A stretch of DNA of 64,000 nucleotides from Trichostrongylus colubriformis (lineage: Eukaryota > Nematoda > Chromadorea > Rhabditida > Trichostrongylidae). The DNA lies in the NCBI GenBank assembly GCA_963978905.1, contig OZ022258.1, forward strand, positions 32,859,282 through 32,923,281, given 5' to 3'. The translations under genes and the position numbers were made by a program. The stretch's first letter is position 1. The number at the start of each line of letters is the position of its first letter. The notes under the pieces were generated by a model that searched no databases, had not been told where the DNA came from, and worked only from the letters and a program-made list of their open reading frames with translations. Shown piece after piece: positions 1 through 13,700 of this stretch.

Positions 1-62
1 AATACGATATAAATATATGCGTAACAGAAAAAACTCATTTCAACGCGGACGACTCCTTTGAG
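1..62. repeat. End of a dispersed TIR element
   Basis: The stretch aatatatgcgtaacagaaaa followed by actcattt and gactcctttg resembles the right ends of the copies at 37155 and 56857. It is probably the terminal part of another copy cut by the window start. Confidence 0.35.
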
Positions 63-1179
63 CACTAAATGCTCAGCAAGTGAAAATGGTTCGTGTTCGT
101 ACTCCAGTATCAGTAGGAACGTTTCCACCTCTAAGCTATGTTAAATTCCGAATAGTGATAAGTGTTGTGGAGATACGGTTGAGCTAGCGCTCAGTACAGC
201 GCCCATGAGCGTGGAATTGCGCGATGAGTTCTATGATATCGTTTGGGCAATATCGGCCATTTTTACATCACATAGTTATGCCATGCTATTCGCGCAGTAC
301 TTTGCGATAGCTCGACTGGTGCGAACACGACGGCACTTTTCTTTGACAAGTCTATCGAACCTTAACTGGAAGTTACAAAGAAATGCAACGCTGGCGAGGA
401 TGCTACTGATGCTCCCAGGGATTGATTAGGTTGAGAACGTCTCTGTAGGAATGTGATTTGCTTTTCAATAGAGGAATTGAAATAGCACGTCGAGCATCGG
501 TGTCGATACTTTGAGCTCCTGTTCCTAGCTTTCAGTTGAGTCTTATGCGTAAATTCTTCAGAAAGGTTAAACAGTATGGATTTTAGTAGTGATGAAAATA
601 GATTAATGAAGATATGTAGGATACCGTGAAAAAGTAGTCTGCTGAAGAAAATACGCTTCCCTGATCTGTGTGCACGTAGACTATAGCATACACAGAGATC
701 TCTCATGAATTGTCGCACAGCAGTGAAAGGCCTGACGATGATATATAATATGTGAGAGGTCCGAATCACTCCTCTGCGCAAAACGAGTTAAACTACCATT
801 CGGACTTCAACGCAGTCCTTTTCTGTGCGTTATCACTGAACTAACAAAATATGGGCGCAGCTCTTCGGGATTTTTATTTTGCGCTGAAAAATACCTGTCT
901 TCCATTTGCTCCCAATATGTTTCATAGTACATAGTGGCCGATCAAGTCATTGCCCTCGAGGAAATACTGAGGCTTGGTTACTCTTTCAGGTTATGCGGCA
1001 GCTCCTTATCATCTTAGCTCAGAAGTTGAGCTTTACGGATCGCGTAACCTAGATGTCTCAAGTTTTCTACTTTCTATCTTTGCCTTAGAAAAGTAATTTC
1101 AACCCTTACTACAGTCTCTCATATCATGGTGATTACTGCATAGCAACTCCATGTATCTCATATTTCAACCCAAGCTTTT
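63..1179. other. Intronic or upstream sequence, nothing identified
   Basis: Short open frames on both strands show no family motif, no codon pattern and no exon-like boundaries matching the repeated module. I see nothing supportable here. Confidence 0.4.
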
Positions 1180-1419
1180 GGGGTGTGTGCAGATATGACG
1201 GAAAATCGCGTGGCCGCCTGCGGCTAGCGGCGCGGCGGGTGCAAGTGCCGGTGGCAGGGCATGGTAGCCTTCAAGCGAGGCAGTGTGGGATAGGTGGAAG
1301 CGTGAGGTGACCCAGCCACGCTCTGCCGGGCTCCCAAGAGTAATCGATTCGCAAGTCGTACTGGTGACGCCGCGAGTGAAACGCCGCGAAGCGACTTTCC
1401 GTCATATCTGCACACACCC
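1180..1419. mobile_element. GC-rich Mutator-like MITE, copy 1
   Basis: A 240-base GC-rich element in AT-richer surroundings. Its ends are inverted repeats: gggtgtgtgcagatatgacg on the left is mirrored by cgtcatatctgcacacaccc-like sequence on the right. It is flanked by degenerate 9-base copies (caagctttt and gagctttcg), as expected of an old target duplication. It is closely related to the copy at 48426 and more distantly to the copy at 36511. It has no coding capacity; open frames inside it are composition artefacts. Confidence 0.7.
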
Positions 1420-1625
1420 GAGCTTTCGTATCGCCCATATCCATAGCTCTAGCAATAAGCAATAAGCAAGTGTCGGGACATCCTGTCATTCGGGTCATTT
1501 GAAGTTGCTCCTTAGATCGTATTTCATGTTGATTCTATCATTCAGATGTGAGCGGGAGCGTCTCCTGATGGATATGGCGGCAAGTAGGCTGTTTACGCTT
1601 AAATTTTCAACAGGATCATCATTAG

Positions 1626-1741
1626 GATGTATGTCGTTTTTCGTCTCTATATTTTCATTGCCACTCTCGCAATTTGTGGTGATGGCCACCCATCATTTGA
1701 GTATAACATTCGAATTTTGTTCGCAGTGTCTATGTGCACAT
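1626..1741 (+). CDS. Module 0, block 4 exon (tentative)
   Basis: An open stretch of 38 codons after a TAG acceptor, ending before a GTCACT donor, with phase 2 in and 1 out, as in blocks 4 of modules 2 and 3. Its end, FEYNIRILFAVSMCT, aligns with HERNIRLFVNAKERN of module 2. The acceptor lacks a good pyrimidine tract and the similarity is limited to about 15 residues. A block 5 exon (phase 1 to 0) should follow before 2489. A stretch near 2205-2260 has partial similarity (HY, eight residues, W) but runs into a stop, so I do not call it. Confidence 0.4.
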
Positions 1742-4700
1742 GTCACTTGTTGTGTCCGGCGTAGGCTCGTTTTTTTCTATATGACTCTCATCAAATTTTT
1801 CATATTTTAGCATCTCGGTATGACTTAGTCACAGATGCTATTCTATGGTCAGTTGACTTCACTTTCTATCTTAATACCAGTACAGGATCGAAGGTAAGAA
1901 ATTCCATGCGGGGTTCACCCCATTCATTGTACTCGCGAAGACTTCTCGTGTACACACTTATTCCTCGATGTGTATGATCTTAAATATTGTGACGATATTG
2001 TGTGTAGGCTGCTCATATGGACAGCCTGAGTACTTCACAAAATTTTGTATCAGATCATCGTGTCGAGGGCTCTAATAGTCTGAGAGCTCTATAATTCTCC
2101 TTTGTCATTCCTTTATTCCGTTATCCTCTTTGTTTGCATTATTCTAAAATTTGCATCTTTCTGATATTCCACCTATTTTTCTTTACGCTACCTTCCTTTT
2201 CCAGCACTTCATTACACTCATTTGAAATCTCCGCTTGAGTGGTTGTCGCCATGTTCGTGAAATTTTTCTGGAATTTCGGCTTTTATCATACATCACGGCA
2301 AAACAAAGGCTTTGTGGGGTGATGTATCATCTTCCACTGATTCAGAAGTCTTTTTTTTGCTTTTTTGGCATAGATATCTCGAATTAAGAGTTAAATTTTT
2401 GCCAGAAGAGCTGAAACGTAGATTAAGTGCATGCCAATGAGTAAATATCCCAAGTCTTGTCAACTCTAGTAATTTCTTTTTTTTTTAGCACGAAACGTTT
2501 GTCGTAGATGATACGAGCGAGCGGGATATCCTCAAGCCGGTGAGTTCACTGTTCAATGCAGTATCAGTAAACCATGAAAAAATTCTCAAAGTTCCTGAAG
2601 GCGCATCCACGATCGTGGCGGTAATTTGATCGTCTTCCGTAGGAGGGCGTTAGAGGCAGCAGCAGGGATGACTTAATTGGTTGCTGAGGATTCAAGGTGC
2701 GAAAAAAAAAGACTTCAAAAAGTAAAATGCCAAAGACTTGCGAAATGGGAATTCTATCCTTTTACAGGGGAGGTATTTCAAGAAATGGAGAGCTTCTCAG
2801 AAAAACAATTTTGTGCATCATGTAGAGCCAAGACAACGTAAATGTACCACGTGCTAATGAGAGAATAGTGGTTCATCCTTCCTAAGGGCCATAGGAATAA
2901 AAAATAAATAAAAAGGGATTGATGGGCCGATCACTAGGCACGAAATTTTGCAAAATTTGGATTTTTGGCTTTGGGCTCGTATATATTTGAGAGTGAAGAT
3001 TAAGTATCAGCCCCTAATAGCAATAATATTTTTGGCGGATTTGGCGGTTCAATTTTTTGAGTCAATTCGTAGTCAGGGGTCAGATTGACCCCGCAAGCAA
3101 TTTTCCAGCCGAATCGAGGTTCTGTCAGATTTGAGAGTCTGGTTAGGTGTTGGCATATTAATATTAGGTTGGGCATTGGTATTGGTATGTTGATGTACGC
3201 TCAAGTAGGCGACGGTATCATTTTCCAGCGAATCCTCACCGTTGCTATTGTGTGTTTCTAATATCAAATCTGAACCTACTTTTTTCATAAACATAGGAGG
3301 TGTAATCAATCATGGCCACTTCCACGTGCTCGAAGTTAGGATCATAATCTTTTGTCTAGAAACGTGCCTCCAAATAGGGCTTCACCTCCTGAATACGAAT
3401 ATGATAGTCACTGTAAGAAAAAGGCAATTTTTTGTGCTGCAAACCATTACGCGCCTCAAAAATCCTGACATCAATTCTGCTGAAGCTCTTGATTTGAGTT
3501 ATTCCAGGTTCGCTGTCAGCGAACCTTAGTCATCGGCGTAAAGATATATGAAGATGAAAACATGAAAATCAAAAAAGAATTGCGAAATTTCCCACAAAAT
3601 TCCCTTAGGAACCTTCCTCGCTCGCCACTGCCAAACCACAAATACATGCCTAACGTTTCGGCGAGAGTCATCGCCTCATTCCCCATGCCATCCGACCATT
3701 GCAAGGCTTATCCTTTGGAACGATAATAGAAATTCCGTGCTTTTTTGGATATGTGGTTGGTGGGAATTTAATTCTTTCCCTGTTTCGCTTCCTTTTTGAT
3801 GTGGAATTGAAGAACATCTCAAAATCTGCACATACTCGACGCTCACGTACAGACTACGCGCTACAATGAGTGGGTTGAAGTCGCAAGTCACATGCACATA
3901 CCTCCAATGTAATGCGAAGAACCGTTTTTTAAAAAAAAATCATAAAAGGTTGAATTGAGGCAAACTACCTCAGGAGCTTCCTTAGGAGAAAATTTTTCTC
4001 CACTCCTTTTTTGACATTCATGGGGCAGCTCGGGAAAAGTGGGCGTCAAGTCCCGTTTAATGCACATACCTCCAATGTAATGCGAAGAACCGTTTTTTAA
4101 AAAAAATCATAAAAGGTTGAATTGAGGCGAACTCCCTCAGGAGCTTCCTTAGGTAAATCGGCTAAAAGTATTTACCTGTTTAAACCCCTCTTCTACCACT
4201 ACGGGGTGGCAGGTGGACTTCTACGATCGACGGTTTCAAGGGTCAGTCAGTATTTCTTTGGCCATCGTCTCCTTTTTCACAAACCGACAATTTTTTTCTG
4301 TAAAATGAAGTGGCGTTTGAAAGAATAGTTTCCATGAAGATTTCACTCTTCCATACTCGGAAGAAGGCGACGATGCCGAAACATCAGTCGGAAATAAAGT
4401 GATTAACAATCTTGGTAGAAGCTAAAACATCCGAACAATCGCTATTGAAAGATCATGCCAAGATTCATCGAAAGTCGCACATGGACATTGCTACATTTTT
4501 GAAAACGCTCCATTACTTGGAAAACCTTCCTCGTCAGTTGTTTTCCGTAGCGGATATGTTCTTCGGCGCGACTCATAAGTGACGTGTCCAATTTTGCCTA
4601 ATGAAACTGCGATAGGTAGCGGACTTACACTGCAAAGTACGCGCTCATCTATTTCGTTTGCATTTCGACATTAAATCTCAGGAATGTGTTTATTGGTTGT

Positions 4701-7700
4701 TTTGCAATGATCTGGTAAAAGTCATCGCCCCTATCCTCACACGTTGTTTACGCTTGACGAACTCTTTGCATGTCGAATGCAGGCATTCATCCGCTACGTA
4801 CAGTAGCGATCAAAAATATATGTGGTTTCTTATTTCAACCATAACTTTGGCCAGCGTTTACATACAGTAGCGGTCAAAAGTTTGGAAACTTTTGAATTTT
4901 CAACCTAATTCGATTAAGAAACAACCGAGTTGTCTCAAATTCACATGGTAAGTATAGAATTGAGTAGGAAACACATGCGTGACATCGCTTGCCGATAATC
5001 GATTAATTGATCTACATTATGTGATTTACTCATAATATGGCGCGTCAATAGTATGGAAACTCTCTTGTAACGATATCATCCCGCTGCTAATTTGTGAAGG
5101 TTTGCAATTTTTCCATAGTTTTAGATAAAGTTATGGCACAGTATCTCATTTTCAGATAAGATCTGGTAAAGAAGTAGCATTTGCTGTGCAGGAGACGATT
5201 GTTCGGGCCATTAAGTCTGGAACGCCCAAGAACCTTCTTGCAGAGCAATATCACCTCGCTAAAAGCACAATCACCAAGATTTTCAAGCGCTACCAAAGGC
5301 AAGGAGGTGTGGTAAAGACTCATCGTTCAGGAAGACCTCGTAAAACGACACCAAGGGACGACACATTCATCATAAGGGCCTCGCGTGCTGACCCGCGCGC
5401 TTCGTCGACAAAAATTCTCAAGCAAGTGGCAATTTTTTTGGGCCTTTCTGTCAGCCAAAGTACTGTTCAGCGTCGTCTGAGAGCTGGCGGATTATTTGGC
5501 AGACGCCCCAGCAGGAAGCCACTAGTGAGCTCAAGGATTAGGAAAGCGCGACTAAGTTTCGTCCGTCAACACTTTGCCTGGACCAGAGAAGAGTGGGGAA
5601 AAGTGTTGTTCAGCGATGAATCAAAGTTCTGCCTCTTCGGCAGCGATGGTTTGAAGTACCTGAGGCGTCCTGTAAACAAGAGAAATCATCTAAAGTACCA
5701 GGTACCAACAGTGAGGCATGGCGGAGGTAATGTGATGGTATGGGGATGTTTTGGTCCATGTGGCGTTGGCCCACTCCGTATCCGAGGGTATATGGACTCG
5801 TTCGCGTACAAGGGTATCCTGGAGAGTACCATGCTTCCTTTTGCTTGTCAAAGAATGCCTAGGGAATGGATTTTTTAGCATGACAATGATCCGAGGCATG
5901 CCTCCCGCCTCGTGACCGACTTCCTGAGATCGAAAAATTGCTGTCATGAAGTGGCCGAGCCAAAGTCCGAACCTCAATCCGATTGAGCACCTTTGGGAAG
6001 AACTTCAGCGTCGTACAAGACACATTCCAGTGAAGAATTGCGATGAAAAGTATGATATTTTGTTGAAAGAAGGGGCTTCGATTCCTCAGTCCGAAATTGA
6101 TGCTCTGGTCGAGTCAGTGCCCAGAAGGTGTAAGGCTGTCATTGATTCACGCGGTTATCCAACGAAGTACTGATTTTTGTCTCGTATTCTGACGTTGTTA
6201 GGTTCGATTTTTTTTGGATTGAGAAGTTTCCAAACTTTTGACGCGCCCTTTTCAAAATAAACAGCATTTCCTCACTCAAAATTTCCACTCTCAAAAAACG
6301 ACGTTCCACATCGTGTTCTCTACTTGATTTTATACCTATTCTGTGAATTTAAGACAATTCGGTTGTTTCTTAATCGAGGGAGGTTGAAAATTCAAAAGTT
6401 TCCAAACTTTTGACCGCTACTGTATCACCTTCGATTTTTTTTGATTGACGAAGGCAACTGTCACTCAGTGAAATAAAGTTTTTCGGCCATGTAGGATGCA
6501 GTGTGAAGGAGGAAAAAATCATTTAAGTGATAACACTGAAAAAGATCAACACCGTGCATCAGTGCTGTAAAGTGCTGTCATCTTCCAAATGAAGGGCAGC
6601 AATGTTTTAGCCTCATTCCGTTCTACTTTTTGCCCAACGGCTTGTTTCGTTGAGCTATAAGCTTCTTATGGCTGATTAAATTTTTGGGAAGTTTTGGTCA
6701 TTTTCAGAGCTTTCAGTAAATAATTTTTCGACCTTCACACTGCATCCTACTTGGCTCAGATACCTTTTCATGAAGTAGCAGTTGCCCTCAACTTACTAAA
6801 AAACAGTTTGTAAACGTCGACCAGAATTATGGTTAAGGTCCAAAATCGCATATAATTTACCGCTGCTGTATATCAAAATCGGCATTGCTGACTGTTCTGT
6901 CTTTTCGGTAATGCTCTTTTGAGGATTGAGGACTGGGAACAAAGTGAGGAGAATTTTTCTGCCACCAAAAGGATCCTTTAGAGCGCTGCCGCCGTGGACC
7001 GTCGAGGCGATTTCTGCATCTCCAATCTCATCGTATTCATATTGGGTAGTCTAAAAAGCCTTTTCGTATTTTTAAATACCCCTTTTTCCCTCCAAAGTGC
7101 TTTCCAGCAATCTTATCTGTGCACACACATGTAGTACAAGTCCACACGCCTCTATAGGTATTATTGTCTTCCATCTCCCGTAACCTTTTTCGGCAAAATA
7201 AACATCAAAGGTCTACCTCATTTTCAATACAAAAATTTTTCTTTGAATGGCGTTAGACAGGGAAAGGAAAAGGTGATAATCCGATGGAGCAAGATCAGGG
7301 CTATAAGGTGGATGGGGCAGCAATTCTTATCCAAGCTCGAGAATTTTAGGCGAGGCAATTTTTTGGCAAGTCTTCCCACTATTGAAAAAAAGACTCGCCA
7401 AAAAATTCTCGAGCATGGATAAAAATTGCTGCCCCATCCATCTCATAGCCCTGATCTTGCTCCATCGGATTACCACCTTTTCCTTTCCCTGTCTAACGCC
7501 ATTCAAAGAAAAATTTTTGCATTGAAAATGAGGTAGACCTTTGATATGTTTATATTGCCGAAAAAGATGGGATCCGGGAGATGGAAGACAATAATACCTA
7601 TAGAGCATGTGGACTTGTACTACATGTGTATGTACAGAAGAGATTGCTGGAAAGCAGTTTGGAGGGAAAAAGCGGTATTTAAAAATACGAAAAGACTTTT

Positions 7701-10700
7701 TAGACTACCCAATATAATAAATTAGGAATTATAAATTTTGCAGGCTCCTCGTTGGTCTATCGCTTAATCATACGCCCTTCGTCATCTGACACATTAATTT
7801 TTTTATAACTTATTGGAATTTTGTGTGACGGGCTCCTTTTTCCTTGAGTCCTTGTGGAACGTCCTCTTTCTTTTCTATCCTCTTCACTCCTCTACGCTCA
7901 AAGTGCATAAGTTCGTTTTGAACGGTCCTTCGAGAGCAAGAGGGGACATTAACAGCTTCTCACATTTTACCATCCCTCATTCTGGCGATTGAGCCTCTCA
8001 GTTCAGTGCGTAGAATCGTTATACTCTAGTGCGTTTGGTTGCAGTATACAGGGTGTCCCAAAATCATGGGCGCCTGGACACGTGTTTCTTCGTATTCCTC
8101 TATGCAATTGTATCAATCCTTTTTCTTTCATTTGCTGGTCAGCGGGTGCCCAGGATCTTCTTCTACCGATGTGCATGCTTGTCGGGGTTAAGCTCATGGT
8201 ATTTTCGAGAATTCAAAAGTTTTTCAAATGCACTTCGCGGTCATTCGCTTCAACGGTGACACGCACCTCACCGTACTTTTGCTCAAGCGAAAAAATTTCC
8301 ACGTTCTGAACCGTTAAGGGCAACCAGTGTGGCCAACAACATCTGGTAGGGTATACCATGCCGATAGGGTGTTTGGGTACCAGCAAGCGGGTCCCAGTAA
8401 TGATTGAGGGTCTAATAATAACACGTTGTTGGTTTCCGTCAATTTCGGCGTAAAGCTTGCGGAAATGTGGAAATGAGGAACTGGCTGTTAGACATAAGAT
8501 AGCACTTCCCTCACTAGTCTTTCGCAACAATACTTGGTGAGTTTAGCAGCAAGGCGCTTTAGTTATAGAATCAAACTGATACAAAAGCGATGCCGACCCG
8601 ATTTTTCCGAATTCATCACTTTTCGAAACGTCCGTCAAATCCTCCAGAACATGATTCCATTGATCTCCTGCCGGGGTCCTCAACTAAAAGCAACGTCTGA
8701 CGAGTGAGCCATCTTAGTATGGAGTCACATAAGGTAGCCCTGAGAAAGATTTGGGAAGGAATGTATGGAAAAACATGCGTCATGGGTGGTTGAGTGATAG
8801 AGAGACTTTGAGCTTGTATCCTTGTCGAGGCAGAGAAACTTATGATATCACTGCTGTGTCTTGTTATATAAGATGTGAGTAAAGTAAAGAATGGGTTGCT
8901 TTCCATTCGCTCTATTGACGCCAACAAAATATTGCAATATATTGGCGCCCGTAATTATGGGACGCCCTGTATTGGCGCAGCTATTATGAGCTAATGAAGT
9001 AATAAAATAAGTAATAAAATATGATATATGAAGTAAAAAAAACAATGAAGTAATAAAATAATAATATTATGAGCTAATGAAGTAATAAAATAATTACGTC
9101 GAAACTTCGAACGTTCAAACTGGCCTCTAGAGGTTCGACTATGGCTGGGGTCAAGATGTGGATGGCTTCCAGTCTTTCGCCTCATGCATCATGGGTAGAA
9201 AAAAGCGCGCATAAGGGCGCAAAGCCATTTTGGTTGAAAAAAGACCAGCGTCAACTTTGAGCCATCTACCTGCACAAACACCAACTCGCGGGACACGGCT
9301 GCCCGAGTCAATGCAGCATTCGGCGCAGACGACTACCGCTCGCACCTTTCCCTGTGTTGGTTTGGTCGCCTTGAAGGCAGAGACACGACTTTGACTTATG
9401 AATGCCCTTAATGACATACCTTTTTCAACTAACTGCTCTTCCTTTTAGAGCTCAGGATTCAGGTCCTGCCTAGCAAATAAGCAGACAGTTGTGGGAACTC
9501 GATTTTTGAACGTTGATTGGCATGAAGTAATGAGCCGGTGTTTTCAAAAATTTTACAAAACGGACGGAATTTGCGAACTAACGCATTATAATGTACTTTT
9601 TGGAGTTTTGAAAATGTGTATGTGTATCCAGTGATTCCATCACCAATTCTCTTATACTATACATGGGATGTAAAAGGCAATAACTGACAAGATAATAGGC
9701 AGCTATTCTGGCTTACCCTCCACCTACAGGCATGGTTTACATGCGACTTGAATTTGTGGGAATGGAAGCGAGGAATTGGCGATTTCTCTCAACAAGTTTC
9801 CTCTGTGTGAGACGTGTAGAAAGGTGGAGATTCGTTCGTCCAGAAAATCTATCATGACGAAACTTTACTTGCGTCGCCTTTTCGGCGAGTTTGCTTCCTG
9901 TATTTTGTTTTATTGCAATTTATACCTTCTGTGTCTGGATCCATTTCGAAGCAAATTAATGTGCTATCCATCCTACTCTGCAGTGCTCATGCTCGTGTAG
10001 CTTGAATATGTAGACGAGGAACGACCTGGCTTCCATCATGGTTATCGTGCCTGGCGAGAATGCCGATATTTTGATAGTTGAATTATCCCGCTATCGTTCA
10101 AAAGCTTCTCGTCCGTGGAGAGTAACGATGTGCGTGCCACGACACACCATCGTCTGAGGGTGCTTAAGGGCAACCACGCGATAATCAGATGGGTGGCTTA
10201 CATTATTGGGACAAGTAGGTTCCCAGACAACTGCTCAAGTGCATCTTTGTTGCGGCCGCACAGTGCACCTTCACGATGTTGTGCCTGCTTGAACAGAACC
10301 AAGTCACAGCCACTAATCCAAATCACAACTGGCCTTAGACGAACGAATTCCGATGTGGAAGATGCCTTCATCATCGAAGTGGCTGTTTCATTGATTATCT
10401 CCTCTTACCGGAGGTTAGGCCGCGGTCATACCTTGCGTAGCTGCATTAGTTGACGCCGGTGCCGGCGTCAACTAACGCAGCTGCGCAAAGTATGACCGCG
10501 GCCTTACCTTTCCCACGTGAGCGCCACGTTGGAAATTTGGTTGTCTAAATTTAGGTGTGATCTGGTTGGGTGGGTGTGGCTTAGTTGTGTTCAAGCAGGC
10601 ACAACACCGTGAGGGTGCATAGCGCAGCCGCAACAGATCTGCAGACTGAGCAGTTATCCAATGACCTATTCTTCCAAGAAAGTAAACCACCCAACTGATT

Positions 10701-13700
10701 ATCGCGTGCTGTGCCTTCAAGCCATCTTTGGGCTAAAATTCCTGCAAAAGGCGTTATAGTGAACTGTCTTGCGATTATTCCCTTATTGAAATTTGAAATA
10801 GTCTGTAAAATCACCGCCTTCCCTTCGTATCGCGGTTTCTGTGGCACAGACATATTTTAACTGTCTATTCATTCCAAGTGCTAATGGAAGATTCACTGTT
10901 TCAGAATATTGACAACATTATTTGCTTTGACGACGTTGACGATTCCATAACAACAGAATTCAAAAAAGCGGCGGATCGGAGCGAAAACTGCTTCAACGTT
11001 TTCTTCGTTGTGCCTCATGTCATAGATGTCAATACGGAAGCACAGTAAGCATTGAAAAACTTCCTTTAGTTTGCAATGGCGTATTGTTCCATTCATCTTC
11101 CTGCTTTCCATTTACCTCTGATAGGTAATTTTTGTGGTAGCTTTGCTAGTGCACAATACTGCGCGCATCACATAATCTGATAGTTAAGAATCCAAAACCG
11201 ATAGACCCAATCTTTGCTTGCTGACAGCAGTTTCAAACAAGCCCGTCTTGCACTATGCCGAGTGACGCGCGCGATGTTGTGTGCCAGCAAAACTTGTAAT
11301 CAAATACGGACCTCAGATTTGAAAGAAACCTCGAAAACTGTGGACAATCAAAAATAGTGAGGTAACATCGGCTTGTAATCTAAATTAAGCTCTTTTTTCG
11401 TCAACTCGGAACTATCAATCCTATTAAACATGTTGAGAGAAAATCAGGTTGAGAACTGACCAAACCTCATGAATTGCAAAAAACAGTTGGATTTTAGTTA
11501 GGACAGTCAGAACATACTTGATAAACCCGCAATTCCTTAACTTCGAAAAGGATGCGCAAAAGCGCCCAATTTTACGACACACATTCCCTAATGTTAAAGA
11601 CAAAATTCGGAGCAAACAAAACCTCAAAAAATCAGGGTCCTGTGATTGCTGGCAGTCAGGAATGAATTTCCGCTCAGACATACATATACACTTACTAGCA
11701 GATGCTATGCCGCTTATACATATATAGGGTAGTCGAATAATTTCTCGTTTTTTGAAGCAATTCATTTTTACACTTTATTACAAAACACAGAGCATACTAT
11801 GAAACGGTAATCACCATATCGTTCTACCACTCTTCGCCACCTTTCAGGTAAATTTTCTATGCCATCCGCATGGAACCATTCTGGCTTTGATTTGAAGAAG
11901 TTACACAACACCGTTCCATGTCAGCTTCATTATCGAACGTTTCTCTTTGAATGGCGTTAGATTGGGAAAAGAAAAGGTGATAATTCGATGGAGCAAGATC
12001 AGGGCTATAAGGTGGATGGGGCAGCACTTTTCATCCTACCTCGAGAATTTTTTTGGCGTGTCGCTTTTGCTATGTGTGGGCGAGCACTGTCGTGTAGGAA
12101 AAGAATCGTGTCATGGTTCGGACGTTTCTCTGTGATTTTAGCAACCAGAATATACGGCTGCTGACAGTATAGGTCTGCGTTAGTATAGTGTTGCAAGCCA
12201 GCACCCGCAATCTTTCGTTGTCGACCTCCGATGGGGATCCGGACCGGTCGAAATCTTTGACGTTATAGTTGCCTTCTCGAAAGCGTTTGAACCAAAGTTG
12301 TACCACAAGTTCAGACATTGGACCCTCCTCGAATACAGCGTTTATACTACGACTGGATTCGTTTGCCGAAAGGCCATTTCTCAAATCACAGAGTAGAATG
12401 CCCCGAAAGTACTCTTTTGATATATTTATTATATTTATTTTCTGCCGAAAAAGGTTATCCGGGAGATGGAAAACAATAATACCTATAGATGCGTGTGGAC
12501 TTGTACTACATGTCTATCTACAGAAGAGATCGCTGGAAAGCAGTTTGGAGGGAAAAAGCGCGTATTCAAAGAAAACGAAAAAACTTTTTCGTCTCTCCAA
12601 TATATATATATTAGGTTGATTCATAATAAATCGGACAAATGGTAGTGATGATTTTAGAGATCATTACTCAGTAACGAATTAACGAAAATGGACGCGCGAG
12701 GTACCGTTGGAATGAGTATGAAAAGCTCTTCAAAGTATCGCAAAATAATCACTCCAAAGTAAATTCATTCCGCCACAATGCCGCACGATTTCAAGCGGTC
12801 CAGAGACCACATCCGCAACGTGATACTATTTATATCGCTATCTGGCCAGGAACCCGCGGATATCGGCAGACGTCTGATAGAAGTTCACAAGGAGCATGCC
12901 CCCGGCAGAAGTACACTGTAGTTGTAGCATTCGAAGTTTGCGTCAGGCGACTATTCCATCGAAGACGAAAACCGCGGTTGGTGGAGCGTACACGGCGTAG
13001 AGTACTGGGAGCTGCTCGATGAAGGTACCACAGTATCCGCCGACGTCTACGTTCGTCAATTACGAGAATTGAAGGCCAATGTCCAAAGTTCGCTACGGCT
13101 TCGGTCACATGTCTACTTCCAGCACGACAACGTGTCTACTTCCACAGACCGCACTTCGCAAGATCGACCAAGGCCGAGCTGCTGTCGTACAGTTGGACCG
13201 TACTTCTATACCCACCGTACTCCCCAGACCTGGCCCCTTCAGATTTCCACCTTTTCTCCCACAGCCAACGCCACCTGGACGGCCAAGACTTCAAAACTCG
13301 CGACGAGGTCAAGGCGGCACTCGGCAACTTCTTCGAGCTCCAGCTTCCGGCCTTCTGGAGCAAGGGCATCCATGATCTGCCTATACCATGGCAGAAGGTC
13401 ATCGATAAAGATGGAGTATATTTCAAGTGAATCCCTGTTGTCGTAAAAAAGTTGTACGACAATGATTAAAATTGGTCAATTTGTCCGATTTATTATGAAT
13501 CAACCTAATATAATAGTAGGATTTTGTTCAGTTGTCATTTTCAGGTACTATCTGATCGACCACAGTGAGACTTTACTCAATGTCATCAGGGGTAAACTGG
13601 TCGTTGATCGTCCAAGATTTTTGATTGCGCTCAAATCTCAATCACTGCAGTTCATACGTAAGGTGAGTCTACCAAAGAGCCGATATACATAGATCTGCTA

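Larger units (their letters stand above)
2540..4864. other. Start of an 8.4 kb intron; one tandem duplication
   Basis: Apart from a 168-base tandem duplication (3893-4154) and a solo transposon end (about 4803-4862), I see no gene. Open frames here are short and lack family features. Confidence 0.4.

Noticed and set aside
2205..2300. Possible block 5 of module 0
   Set aside because: HY, eight residues and W match module 3, but a stop follows within six codons; continuing needs a frameshift.
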